Source of the DNA: Prinia subflava | Taxonomy: Eukaryota; Chordata; Aves; Passeriformes; Cisticolidae | Reading direction: 5' to 3' | NCBI RefSeq assembly: GCF_021018805.1 | Contig: NW_026960611.1 | Location: 1,116,001 to 1,180,000 of the forward strand | Length of the DNA stretch: 64,000 nt | Part shown: positions 20,616 to 32,197 of the stretch, in pieces | Numbering within the stretch: the stretch's first letter is position 1 | Layout of the letters: the number at the start of each line of letters is the position of its first letter | The notes under the pieces: generated by a model | Seen by the model: only the letters and a program-made list of their open reading frames with translations | Told to the model about the DNA's origin: nothing | Database searches by the model: none | Program-made: the position numbers and the translations under genes

Positions 20616-20720
20616 CAAGTACATTATCCACCCCTTTTTCTATACCATCATGGCCAGATCCTACTCTTTCCAACTATATATACATACATACATATATATA
20701 CACGTACAAGCATGAGTATC

Positions 20721-20977
20721 TGACAGAAGTATGACTAACACCAAAGAAGGCTTCAAGCATCAGCACTTTATTGTTCTTTAGTACAACCTTTCATACTATT
20801 CATCTTACATGCATTATGCCTGTGTGCCCCCTCTACCCTTTTGTGATTGGTCAGTACACCTCAGCACTCCATGTTTCATTACCTTGAATACTGTTCACCT
20901 GTCCTACACAGTTGTAGCCCATTAGGGATGAGGCTCGGTCACAGCCCCATTCCCAATCACCACAAACTGTGCCTACA
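20721..20977 (-). repeat. 3' LTR of a decayed class II element
   Basis: Starts TGTAGGCACAG on the minus strand at 20977, directly after a polypurine tract. AATAAA near 20767-20772. The lower end near 20721 is approximate. Confidence 0.6.
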
Positions 20978-20998
20978 ATTCCCCCTTCTTTTTCTTTT
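20978..20998 (-). promoter_or_regulatory. Polypurine tract
   Basis: Minus strand AAAAGAAAAAGAAGGGGGAA precedes the LTR start. Confidence 0.75.
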
Positions 20999-21444
20999 AA
21001 ATAAATGACGTGATTACCATCCTTCTACAGGGCCCTTGCAGAAGAAATAGTAAACATGGTCCAAGTATCTTTTTTTGTAGGTTCCACTAGCTCTGGAATG
21101 CATCTGTGTACTGACCTTGATTCATTCCTCAAATCTACATTACATTTCATCAAAATCCTTGTACTTACACTTAAGGAATATTGACAATCAAAATCCTTAT
21201 ATCTACATTTATAGAATACTGACAATCAAAATCCTTATACCTACATTTATAGAATATTGACAATATCAATAGCAACATACACAAATAAGCCAAAGGCTGC
21301 ATGTTAGGATATTAACAAAATCAACAGCTATGTAATTCTATCAATAGCTATACAACTTTAACAACATCAGTAACTATACAGCTCCATAAAGTAACATACA
21401 AGGATAAGATAGAATCTATATGTTCCCATTGCCCACGTCTTTGC

Positions 21445-22690
21445 TTATTCCAAGGAGTCAGGTGAGCCGCAGCCAGGTTTGTTGCTTTGAGGGGCATTAT
21501 CCTGCACAGGTTGAATCCAATGAGCAGGCACCCATTGAACTCCAGTATCTGTTGAGATACAGGCATATCCATGTCCCCAGGTGACAAGATCCCATGGGCC
21601 CTCCCAGGCTCGTGTTTGCAAATTACGAACCCAGACTGGAGCAAGGCCATGAGTCCTGTCACTTGGTAACAAAAGTGCATTAGAATAACCGGCATTGTAC
21701 AAGAGGGAGGAACAGTAAGATGATTCAATGTAAACACAGCTTTCCAAACTCTTTGCCAGTGGGGTTCCACTTACCATTTGCCCTGTTTTGTTTCTGAAGA
21801 AAGGCTTTAAGTGTAGAATGAAAACGTCTTATAATAGCTGGACCAGTTGAAAAATGCGAAATACTAGTAGCATGTTGAACACCCCAAGACTGTAAGAATT
21901 GTTGGGTACGCTGAGCTACATAACTAGGTCCATTATTAGCCTTGACAATATGTGGTACACCTAAAGCTGCAAAAGCACTACGTCAATGCAAGATCACATC
22001 TTTTTGCCTTCTCTCCTGTATGTACAGAAGCTCAACAGGCCTTAGAATGTGTCCACAGAAACATGTATATATTTAAAGTGACTAAACTCTGAAATATGAC
22101 TGAGTTGTAACTGTTTTTCTGCGCTGATAAAAATACCCATTGCAAGAAATGCAAAGGATCGTGCTGTCACACCATTGAGCTATGAGGCCCACAGGGTGGT
22201 CCAGAGATAGTAATATATATATATATATATATACTGAGAGGTATGGTGGCAACCACCCTCCAAGCTTTTCTGTTTTGTACTCTTAATTCTACTTGCCTCA
22301 GTGTAGCAAGTGCTTCTGGTGAAAAGCTCCTGGAAAACAACAAGGAAGGACTACCTTCTAATGAATCAAAAAGTTGTGCCAACAGCACATTCCATAATCC
22401 CAACAATGGTTTGATCTAATTAATTGTACCTAATAATTTTTGCAAGTCATTCAATGTTTGTATAGAGTGCTGAACAGTCAGCATCTACGGTTTAACAGTT
22501 TGGTCCAAGATTTTCATCCCTAAATACTTCCAGGGAGCTTGCTGTTGTACTTTCCCAGGAGTAATGCACAAACTATAACTTGTTAAAGCCTCTTGCATTA
22601 CAGGCATTGCCATAGCGAGCTGTTCTACAGTTGGCACAGTGACTAAGATAGAATCCATATACTATACTGAGTTCCAAGACACTATAAGTT
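21445..22690 (-). pseudogene. Decayed class II pol remnant (integrase and RT pieces)
   Basis: The minus strand encodes broken pieces parallel to the intact provirus. An integrase C-terminal segment (21445-21777) contains GPWDLVTWGHGYACI, close to GPYELVTWGRGYACV of the complete element. Integrase core pieces with stops follow (about 21778-22150). An RT thumb-like piece lies near 22450-22560. At about 22650 the active-site region reads YMDS instead of YMDD. Most of RNase H is missing, and a (TA)n run (22211-22234) sits in the gap. Dead element; its 3' LTR is 20721-20977. Confidence 0.7.
22211..22234. repeat. (TA)n microsatellite
   Basis: About 12 TA dinucleotides inside the pol remnant. Confidence 0.9.
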
Positions 22691-23158
22691 GCTTTTTTAC
22701 TGTTCATTGTTCCCTAGCTCTGCATTAGTTTTAAGGCTAAGTATAGAAATATGCATATGTCAGTCAGGGAAAGACAAATATAGCAAAATGCACTGTACCA
22801 CACTGTCCTATCAAGAAGTAATTATACAACAAGTTCTGATTTTGTTAAACTGCAGTAAATGTTACAATCCACTTGTGTAACTGATTTTCCTTTTGAGAAG
22901 GCTGCCTACTAAATGAGTAAACTACATATGAAATACAATATTCTCAACCAAAAAGACAATACGAGGTGGACAAAACAGAAGTTTTGCAAACACGACTGAC
23001 TTGAAAACTTAATTTTCTTATGCTCAATGGGAGAAAGCTGATCTTAAATCAAATTAGCTTATCTTATAAAATTTCAAGCAGTTAAATATTGTCAACATGC
23101 TATACCTCAAGTTACAAGTATCCCATTTATTATTATTCAAAAAAAATTCTTTCCTTAC
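22691..23158. other. Unassigned sequence
   Basis: AT-rich, no gene or repeat recognised. Confidence 0.35.
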
Positions 23159-24228
23159 TGTCTTGGTTTAAAAGACAGATATCTGCTAGGAAGGGGGCAT
23201 GACCTCCCTAGAGATGGAGAATTCAAATCCCCTCTGTCATGGGTTGGCGCTGGCCAAATGCCAGTGCACCCATGAGTGTATGTTTTTCCTAATGAACTAC
23301 TGTGAGATGGGGTCAAGAACACAGCAGAGCAGGCCTAAAACTTGAAATAGAAAAAAAACTTTACTAAACTACACAACAACAGAAAATAGAAAAAGAAAAG
23401 AAAACCTAAACACCCAAAACCAGAAATGAAAACCTCCCAGAAATTTTCTTCTCCTCCCCCAATTTCCACCCCTTACATGCTCAAACTGTTAACACACGTT
23501 ACCCTCATCTTACTTGCTTAAACCAAAACCCTGGGTTCCCCAATCAAAGTCATCATCACTCAAAAAAAACCAATCTTCAATCCATCCAGGGAGAGAGGAG
23601 TCTCTCTCGCACCACAGACCCCCCACAGGAAACACAGGTCCACCCTCCTGTGTTTCCATGTCACCCATGGCACTGCCCAAAGAAGTCTGTCATGGTGACA
23701 CCCTCCTTTCCATGTCCAGTGCTCTCACCACCGTCCATGGACCAAAACCGCATATAGGGCTCTTTTTAGGATGTTCGGCCAAGTACCAAAAACCAGCCAT
23801 CTTCTCATATTGGGACTAGCAGTCCCCCCCACATTTACCCCTGGGGCCGAGGGTTCCAAGAACAGGCCACAAAGTCTTTGGTTTTGAGCCAAATGCATCC
23901 ACCCAAATATAGTCTTATTTATGTTCAGGAGAATTCAGGGTCCGTCTATGGCTAACATTACGCAAGAAAAGTCCAGGCCAAAAGCCACTCCTCTTCATCT
24001 CTGCCCATCTGGGGGTTCTTTTCATCGTCCTTTATCATCTCGGTCCCAGGCTGTCTCTCTCTCTTCTGAAACCACCAGCCATGAGAATCAATGTCTGGGA
24101 AAAGTTTTCCTCTGCCTCAGAAAGAGTTAAAAGCTTCTGTCTCCCAGCAAGGCCACAGGCTCAGGCACTCGCAGGCTCGCCAACTCCCACATGCAGCTTG
24201 GCACCTTCTCCCTGAGGGGGGAAAAGAC

Positions 24229-24283
24229 GGGATGGGGGGGGGGCGGGGACGGGGGGATGGGGGGACGGGGGGACGGAAGGCAC
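24229..24283 (+). other. G-run tract, G-quadruplex candidate
   Basis: Several runs of four to eleven G separated by one to four bases, inside the nested LTR. Enough for one or more intramolecular quadruplexes on the plus strand. Confidence 0.7.
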
Positions 24284-24468
24284 CTCCAAAGTTCTCCACC
24301 CCTCCATCCTCGATGGGGATAGCTCAGGTCCAGTCCCGTTCTCTCTCTTCCCCCCCCCCGGGGCATGGGCCTACCACAGCCTGGCCACCTGGCCCCCCTC
24401 CCCCGCCCAGCCTTGTAAGCTGGGCAGGGGAGGAGGAAAAAGATGCTCCTCTCCTGAAAGCGAAACCA

Positions 24469-24899
24469 TGTGGGATTGCATTTTATGGAAATGGTTTGCT
24501 CTTGTTCACCCCTGGAAAATGTATGGTTTATCCCAAGTCTGTACCCTCCCTGCAGTATCGTGTATCTGTAACCTCATTGGCTGGAGAATGTTACCGCGCC
24601 CACCTTGAACCTCTGTGTTAAGAATGCAAACGCAGAAGGCTCGGCCTCTTTGCCCTTCTTCCCCCTGGAGGTCTTTGGATGCTCCCCTTCCCTCTCCCCC
24701 CTTCCCCCTCTCCCCTTCCCTTTCCCCTCTCCCGCAGGACCATGCTCCCTGCCTGGAGTGAGACTTTGAATAAACCCTCATCTCAGCAGCCGTCTGAAGT
24801 CTCTTTGCCTGCCAGCAAGCGAACACCCGTGACCCTAGGACCCGGGGGGCTCCCGGGGAACCCTCCCCGGGAACCCTCTCCAAAATTTAAACTACAACA
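24469..24899 (+). mobile_element. Solo LTR, innermost of three nested LTRs
   Basis: TGTGGGATTGC...CTACAACA. Flanked by AAACCA and GAACCA, a 6 bp duplication with one change. AATAAA near 24769. Same family as 50361-50799. Confidence 0.85.
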
Positions 24900-25943
24900 G
24901 AACCAGAAAGAGGAAGTCCCTCTGGGAGTCCTTGCTTTTAACCCCTTGTGTCCTCAGAGGCGTGTCCAACCCCTCAGTGGCAACTCTAGGTGCCAGCATT
25001 CAAACCTGACCACTGATTGGTTTGACCTCAGCTTCCTGAAAAACTCACTTCCCCTCAAACCAAGACACCCTCCCTCCAGATTATTCTAATTTAGAAAATT
25101 AAAGGGGCTTTCAGGCAGAGGTATGGGAATATGAGCAACAGTTCTTTACTAGTATATATGACAAAACAAACAAACAAACAACTACAGCATTAATAATAAA
25201 CAGAAACAGGAACCTTGAGGGCTTTCTTTCACAAAAGCCCAGGGCAGTTTGATCTCGGTGCCCCTGCAGGACTCCGAGAGGCCAAGCTGGAAATGGTGGA
25301 AAGTCCCGAGCTGGTGGATGAGATCAGATGCACTGTGCTGGTAGCTGGAGTGGCAGGGGTGTCCCGGCAGAGCTGGGCAGTGCAGGGCTACAGAGTAGAA
25401 GGAAAACCTCCAAGCTCCGAAGAAGCAGCGGCGGTGGGGGGAGGGCCAGAGAAAGCGAGCTCAGAATTCCTGGGTACACAAGGAGATGATGGTAGATTTC
25501 CCAGGACGAGGCAGAGTGATGGCCGTGAACTCTTCCTGCAGCGAGGGGCAGCTTCACTGTCCTCCTCGATGCTGAGAGCAAGTGGGCAACTGCCCCTCTA
25601 GCTCTGTCTTTTACCTTTCCCAAAGCTCGCATTTTCTCTCCCCTCTGAGCGAAACTCCCAGAGACTCAAAACAATAGTTGTAGCCTTGTGCTGCCATGTC
25701 GTTCAGCTACTTCCTTTGTTCAGGTTAAGCACTGTTGTTAAGTTTTCCAAGCAACTTATGGGAAAAAATTCTCTGAGTGAAAAAGAGGCAAATCTAACCC
25801 CCAACATTATCCACCCCAAATTTTTTTCCATACCAACCTACTACATTGAATTTAAATCTTTAAAATATATACACACATGCACTACCTAAATTATATACGT
25901 ATATACATACAGGTATGGGTACAGGCACAGTGATGTGGGTAGT

Positions 25944-27125
25944 TCATCCTAAAGCAAGGTCTCCTTGAGGTATGCATCGGGTCTCTCCATCCCTTTGCAT
26001 CACCCACCAGGTGCATCCTGGTCCCTGAGCGAAGACAACCCCACGGATGGGATTGTCTTTGCTGCAGACAGAATTAATCCAAACAGTTTTTCCCAGCATA
26101 CTTCTCATGTGTACCACTGGAACCTTATCTCCATCTGTTGTTCTCAGGGGCTCAGATTGGGCAGGGCATGCTCGGTTGGTAGAACCTTGAGTGTTCACTA
26201 ACCATGTGGCCTTTGCTAAATTAATCTCCCAGTTCTTGAAAGTCCCCCCACCCAGTGCCTTCAAGGTGGTTTTAAGCAGGCCATTGCACCGTTCAACTCT
26301 CCCGGCTGCTGGTGCATGATAAGGAATATGGTACACCCACTCAACGCCATGTTCTCTTGCCCAGGTTGTTATAAGACTGTTCTTGAAATGAGTCTCACTG
26401 TTTGACTCAATTCTCTCAGGGGTGCCATGTCTCCACAGGACTTGCTTTTCCAGGCCCAGGATGGTGTTCCGGGCAGTAGCATGAGGCACAGGGTAGGTTT
26501 CCAGCCATCCAGTGGTGGCTTCCACCATGGTCAGTACATAGCGCTTGCCTTGGCGGGTTTGGGGAAGGGTGATGTAGTCAATTTGCCAGGCTTCCCCATA
26601 CCTGTATTTGGACCACCGCCTGCCATACCATAGGGGCTTCACTCGCTTGGCCTGCTTTATTGCAGCACACGTCTCACAGTCATGGATAACCTGAGAAATG
26701 CTGTCCATGGTTAGATCCACCCCTCGGTCTCGTGCCCACTTATAGGTGGCATCTCTGCCCTGATGACCTGAGGCGTCATGGGCCCACTGAGCTAGGAACA
26801 ACTCTCCCTTGTGTTGCCAATTTAAGTCTATCTTTGACACTTCTATCTTGGCAGTTTGATCTACTTGCTCGTTGTTTCGGTGCTCCTCATTAGCCCGACT
26901 CTTGGGGATGTGCGCATCCATGTGTCGAACCCTCACTGTCAGCTTCTGTACTCGGGTGGCAATGTCCTGCCAAATCTCAGCAACCCAGATTGGTTTTCCT
27001 CTGCGCTGCCAGTTGGCCTTTTTCCACCTTTCTAGCCTACCCCACAGAGCATGGTCTACCATCCATGAATCAGTGTAGAGGCAGAGCTTTGGCCACTTCT
27101 CTCTTTCAGCAATGTCCAGGGCCAA
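25944..27125 (-). pseudogene. ERVL integrase with RNase H end (damaged)
   Basis: 393 open codons. The first part is the RNase H end (YTDS at 17-20, VDQTAK near 88). Integrase follows: zinc finger H116, H121, C150, C153; first catalytic Asp D183 (WQIDYI); Glu E279 (GRVERCNG). The second catalytic position, expected as SDNG-type, reads SNSE (241-244), so the Asp is lost and the enzyme is predicted inactive. The C-terminal domain runs to the stop at 25944. Belongs to ERVL copy 1 on the minus strand. RT lies upstream in other frames. Confidence 0.8.
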
Positions 27126-27604
27126 TTGAATAGCCTTGAGTTCTGCAAGTTGACTCGATCCAACTTCTCCTTAAGCGGCTTGTGCAACCTGTCGTGTAGG
27201 GCTCCATATGGCTGCTTTCCACTTCTGGTTCATCCCTACGATGCACAGGAACCGTCAGTGAAAAGAGCATAGCGTGTTTCTTCGGCTGGCAGCTGATTAT
27301 ACGGTGGAGCTTCTTCACCACGTGTCACTTGCTCTTGTTCCTCTTCATCAGTGAGACCAAAGTTTTCACCTTCTGACCAGTTTGTAATTATCTCCAAAAT
27401 TCCAGGGCGATTCAGGTTTCCAATACGGGCATGCTGACTGATGAGGGCACTCCATTTGCTCCATGTGGTGTCAGTGGGATGGTGGGTAGAGGGAACCTTT
27501 CCTTTGAACATCCACCCCAGCATTGGTAGTCGTGGTGCCAGGAGGAGTTGTGCTTCTGTGCCAACCACCCCCAAGGCGGCTTGAACTCCTTCATAGGCAG
27601 CCAA
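27106..27604 (-). pseudogene. ERVL connection/RNase H segment (frameshifted)
   Basis: An open piece of about 122 codons carries the RNase H start YALFTDGS near its end, then the frame breaks before 27236. The remainder up to the integrase frame is interrupted (a stop near 27171). Bridges RT and integrase of copy 1. Confidence 0.7.
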
Positions 27605-27673
27605 GATTTCCTTCTCTGTTGGAGTGTAGTTGGCTACGGACCCTCTGTAACTTCAGCTCCAGAATCCCAGGGG

Positions 27674-28674
27674 TCAGCCTTGAGTCTCACCAGGCATCTT
27701 CTGCCAAAGGCTCCACGACAGACTGTGTTTCCCAGCTGCAGAGTAGAGCATGTTCTTCACCTCTGGTCCTGTCCTGACTGGGCCAAGGGCTACCGCATGG
27801 GCGATCTCCTGCTTGATCTGGGCAAAGGCTTGTTGCTGTTCAGGGCCCCAGTGGAAATCATTCTTCTTGCAGGTAACCAGGTAGAGAGGGCTCACAATCT
27901 GGCTATACTCAGGAATGTGCATTCTCCAAAAGCCTATGGCACCTAGGAAAGCTTGTGTTTCCTTCTTGCTGGTCGGTGGAGACAATGTAGTGATCTTATT
28001 GATGACATCAGTGGGAATCTGACGCTGCCCATCTTCCGACTTTACTCTTAGGAACTGGATCTCCTTGGCAGGTCCCTTGACTTTACTCTTCTTGATGGCA
28101 AAACGGGCTTCTAGGAAAATCTGGATGATCTTCTCTCCTTTCTCAAACACTTCCCTTGCCGTGTTCCCCCACACAATGATGTCATCGATGTACTGTAGAT
28201 GTTCTGGAGCCTCACCCTTTTCCAGTGCAGCCTGGATCAGTCCATGGCAGATGGTGGGACTGTGTTTCCACCCCTGGGGCAGTCGGTTCCAGGTGTACTG
28301 CACGCCCCTCCAGGTGAAAGCAAACTGAGGCCTGCATTCTGCAGCCAGGGGAATGGAGAAAAACGCATTAGCAATGTCGATTGTGGCATACCACTTTGCT
28401 GCCTTGGACTCCAGCTCATACTGGAGTTTTAGCATGTCTGGCACAGCGGCACTCAGTGGTGGAGTCACTTCATTCAAGCTACAATAGTCCACAGTAAGTT
28501 TCCATTCTCCGTCAGACTTGCACACAGGCCAAATGGGGCTGTTGAAGGGTGAGTGGGTTTTGCCGACCACCCCTTGGCTCTCCAGCTCTCGGATCATCTT
28601 GTGGATGGGGATCACAGCATCTTGATTCGTTCGATACTGCCAGCGATGCACCATCGAGGTGGCAACAGGTACTC
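27674..28674 (-). pseudogene. ERVL reverse transcriptase (copy 1), 5' end cut by LTR
   Basis: 326 open codons. First catalytic Asp in TIDIANAFF (93), LPQGWKHSP (125-133), active site YIDD (155-158). YIDD and the LPQGWKHSP block fit ERVL/spuma-related RT rather than class II. The N-terminal end is separated from the protease by a 1.37 kb LTR at 28680-30049. Ends by frameshift near 27674. Confidence 0.85.
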
Positions 28675-28679
28675 ATTGC

Positions 28680-30049
28680 TGTCGTGGTTGGGGGGGGAGG
28701 TGAATTTTTCCAGGGGAATGTGGGCAGTCCAATCAGTGATCAGCTTTTCTGCTGGCACCTGGGTTGGTCACTCGGAGGTTTGGACACGCCTCTGAGGACA
28801 CAAAGAGTTAAAAGCAAGAGTCTGGGGGGTTCGGCCTCTTTTTCGGATCCGGGTTTTCAGCAGAGAGACGTCTCCAGTCTCCTTCCCCTGCCCGGCCACG
28901 AGGCTGGGTGGGGGAGGGGAAACACGTGGTCGGCTCAGGTAAGCCGGAGCCCCCGGGGGGGGGAAGAAGAGAGGGGACAGGACTGGAACTGAGCTGCCCC
29001 GTCCAGGATGGAGGGGTGGAAAACTGTGGAAGTGCCTTCTGTGTGTGCTCACCCCCCTCCTCCCCCCCAAACTCCGGGAGAAGTTGCTCAGCCACGTGGG
29101 GGTTTGCGGAGCCTGGGAGTGCCTCCGCCTGCAGCACCCCTGCTGAGAAGAAACTGTTAACCCTTGCTTGGTAGACAGAAACTTTTCTTAGACATTGATT
29201 CTCATGACTGGTGGTTTTCGGAGAGAGGGAAGCGGCCTGGGACCGAGATGATAAAGCATGATTGGAAGGAACTCGATGGAAGAATGAGAGGAGTAGCCTT
29301 CGGAGCTGGACTTTTCTTGCATAATGTCAGCCATGGACTGAACTTGAGCCTCTTTTGAACATAAACTGCATTTTTGGGTGGATGCAGCTGCCCTTGCTTT
29401 TGCTACAGTGACTGGCACTTGAAGAGTTGGAGCGAGCAGAGAAGAGAGGGGGAGGGTGAGGTGGTGCCCTCTGCCCTCAGGGCAGACCTGCTCCTGGAAC
29501 CCCGGCCCCTGGGTGAAAAGGGGAGAGCTCGGCATGCAGCATCCTTAAAAAGCCCTGTATGTAGTTTTGGCCTATGAGACAGCGGTGAGAGCGCTGGACA
29601 TAGGAAAAAGAGAGTGTCACCTTAGCAGACTTCTCCGGGCGGTGCTATGGGTGACATGGAAACACATAAGGGGTGGACCCGTGTTTTCTGAGGAACAGTC
29701 AGTGGTGCGAGAGAGACTCCTCTCTCCCTTGCTGAATTGAAGATTAGTTTGTTTTTGAGTGGTGACTGTTTAATCTAAAACCCAAGAGTTGGTCTTTGAA
29801 GAGTGATGGGTGGGGAGGTAGAAACTGGGAGAAGAAATGCTCTAAGAAGTTTTTATTTCTGTCTCTGTGTGTGTTTAAGAGTATTTCTGTCCCTGTTCTT
29901 ATGTAATTAATAAAGTTTTGGTGGGTTTTTTTTGTTTTCAAGATTTAAGCCTGCTCTGCTCTGTTCCTGATCACATCCCACAGGAGTTGTTAGAGAAAAA
30001 ACATATATTCATGGGTGCACTAACATCTGGCCAGTGCTAACCCATGACA
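28680..30049 (+). mobile_element. Solo LTR inserted between protease and RT of ERVL copy 1
   Basis: About 1370 bp, TGTCGTGGTT...CCCATGACA, AATAAA near 29911 close to its 3' end. Flanks ATTGC (28675-28679) and GTTGC (30050-30054) give a 5 bp target duplication with one change. Same family as 51046-52384. Confidence 0.85.
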
Positions 30050-30640
30050 GTTGCTCTTCTACCTTCAGGAGTCCTACTGCAGATGGGTTCTCTGATAATC
30101 CAGGCAGGGTGTTCAATTTCTTAATGCCCTCTGCCTCCACGGCAGCTATTCCAAAAGCCCACCTTAGTCCCTTAGGGTCTTTGTAATAGCCATTTCTGAG
30201 AAAGTCTATGCCTAGAATACATGGAGCCTTTGGGCCAGTTGCAATCAGATGTTTCTGCCACTCCTTCCCAGTCAGGCTCACCTCGGCTTCCAACAGAGTC
30301 AATTCTTGTGATCCCCCGTCACCCCGGCAATGGAAATAGGTTCTTCTCCTGCATGTCTCGATTGCATTAGGGTACGCTGCGCACCAGTATCAAACAAAGC
30401 TTCATATTTCTGTGGCTCTGATGTGCCAGGCCATCGGATCCACACCTTCCAAAAGACTTGGTTTTCCCGTGCCTCTTCCTGGCTAGAGGCAGGGCCCCTC
30501 TAGCACCGGTTACTACTCTCCTCCTGTGCATACATAGTAGAGGTTCCTTCAAGGGGATCTGACAGAGCATCCTCATTTCTGTAATACCTGACAGCCTGGT
30601 CATGGGAGGCTGAGGCTACCTTCATTCTAGTGGAACCCCT
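30050..30640 (-). pseudogene. ERVL protease region (copy 1), frameshifted
   Basis: The open piece 30009-30302 includes CILGIDFLRNGYY and reads towards the RT start. Upstream (30367-30603) the frame is broken and the protease active site is not intact. Confidence 0.55.
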
Positions 30641-32189
30641 TCACTTAGTGTTTCTCTCTTTGAGCTCACACACCCATGCTGCTAGAACAGAAGTGGGTTT
30701 CCCATCCCACCTTCCCATGTCTTCCCCATGGTCACACAGGAAGGACCACAGGTCAGCTCGTGGGGTGTACCCTCTCTCTCTAGCTGAGGGACATTGGGCT
30801 TTGACTCTGGGGCCTGTGACTCGCACCGGTGCCACACAGGAACTGTTCCTCCTCATCTCCTCCCTTACCTTCCTTATCTCCTTTTGGAGTTCTTTAACCA
30901 CGGCAGAGACCTGAGTCTGCATTGGGCCACTGATCATACTGTCAAAATTTCTAAGCTTGCTGGCTACAGAACCTACGGTCTCTCAGTTGGTATCAGAATT
31001 AATCGTTGCCATGAATGTGGTGTATTCAGATGGCCCTTTAGTTGTTAGATTCCACAACATTTGCCCTGTGGACCTGATTTTGTCGAGGTCATTATCATGC
31101 TGTCTGCTCCTCCCAAAGAGTACCTCCAGTATTGCCACTTCTCTCAGCTGTTGGATCCCATCCTCAAGAGTCTTCCAGCGCATGCTATGGTGGTGGTCCT
31201 GCATTCTGTCTCTGTGGACAAACCTCTCCCTTATACTCATTAAAAGCCACTCCCAAAGGGAAAGGGGTCCTTGCTCCCTTACGAATACCTGATTCACACC
31301 TGAGTCTTGGGTCAAGGGTCCCATATTCCTTGCCTCACCACCATCCAGTTGCACACCTGTACCCTTAAGGTCCCAGACCTGAAGTAACCAGGCTGTATAA
31401 GGCTCACGTCCCCATCGTGCAGTATCTTTTTGCAGACTACGGAGACCTTCATACAACAGGGACTCAGTGATGATCTCAACCTCTGACTCCCCTGTGGGTT
31501 GTGAGGGCCCTCCTTTCTTATCTTTATTACCTGGGTGCTCTGATTTCATCTTATATTTCTGTTTCCACAGGGGCAACTGCTGCTGGCTGTGACTCCCCCT
31601 GTGGTTCAGCTGGAACCTGGACGGTTGTAACGTCTGTGGGTTCCACTGCTGCACCTTCAGACTCTCCTTTTTCAGGGAAGAGGGAGGGTTTCCCACCAGC
31701 TGGGGCTAATAAGGCCAATGAGGCCACCACTGGGGAAATGTGCTCTTTCAGCATCTGGCCTATCTCTTTCACCAGAACTCCCACCCAGTCTGGGTGGTTC
31801 ATTTCTGAGGTGGGCTGCAGGGCAGGGTCAGGTGGTGGGGCAGCATCCTTAGTCTGTGGGGCAGTGTCAGGCTCCATGGCAGCATCCCCAGTCTCTAGGG
31901 GAGTGTCAGGCTCCATGGCAGCATCCCCAGTCTCTAGGGCAGTATCCTTATTCTCTGGGGTAGGTATCAGGGTGGTTATCCAGGTCGATCTCCCCTTATC
32001 TCTGAATACTAAATAGAATAGGCCTGTGAGCAATACCAGCCATTGAATTATATCATTAGCATTCAGAGAAGATTTAAACCCTTCAAAAACTGGTGGAATA
32101 GACCCAAACAGTTGAGTGAAAGGTTCGGAAAAAATTTCCCCTGGTGTCATTTTCTCACAGTAGGTACCATTGTTAAAGTAACCCCACAA
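30641..32189 (-). pseudogene. ERVL gag-like region (copy 1), frameshifted
   Basis: Three overlapping open pieces (31551-32189, 30983-31696, 30641-30937) in different frames. The first has an early hydrophobic segment (IIQWLVLLTGLFYLVF, about 47-62) and a 13-residue tandem repeat (ETGDAAMEPDTPL type). The second is charged and helical. Order and position upstream of protease identify it as gag. No CCHC box is seen, as is usual for ERVL. Confidence 0.6.
31826..31950 (-). repeat. 39 bp tandem repeat within ERVL gag
   Basis: About 2.5 to 3 copies of a 39 bp unit (13 codons), in frame. The middle copies are nearly identical. Confidence 0.75.
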
Positions 32190-32197
32190 ACAAACAC

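Larger units (their letters stand above)
23235..25067 (-). mobile_element. Nested LTR inside the ERVL LTR
   Basis: Begins TGTCATGGG and ends CAAGACA, with a perfect 5 bp target duplication CCCTC (23230-23234 and 25068-25072). Same family as 28680-30049 and 51046-52384 but in the opposite orientation. About 1.4 kb without its own insertion. Confidence 0.85.
23159..25806 (-). mobile_element. ERVL 3' LTR interrupted by nested LTRs
   Basis: The outer LTR is 23159-23234 plus 25068-25806. On the minus strand it starts TGTTGGGGGTTAG at 25806 and ends ACCAAGACA at 23159. The polypurine-like run (AAAAAAATTTGGGGTGGATAA on the minus strand) at 25807 and the ERVL internal genes beyond it make this that element's 3' LTR. 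It was split by a 1.8 kb LTR insertion. Same family as 33150-33886 and 47066-47853. Confidence 0.8.

Noticed and set aside
23514..25601. Several open frames of 70-180 codons on the plus strand
   Set aside because: They lie in LTRs with pyrimidine/purine-rich bias; no protein features.
30630..32016. Plus-strand open frames opposite ERVL gag
   Set aside because: Shadow frames of the minus-strand gag remnants.
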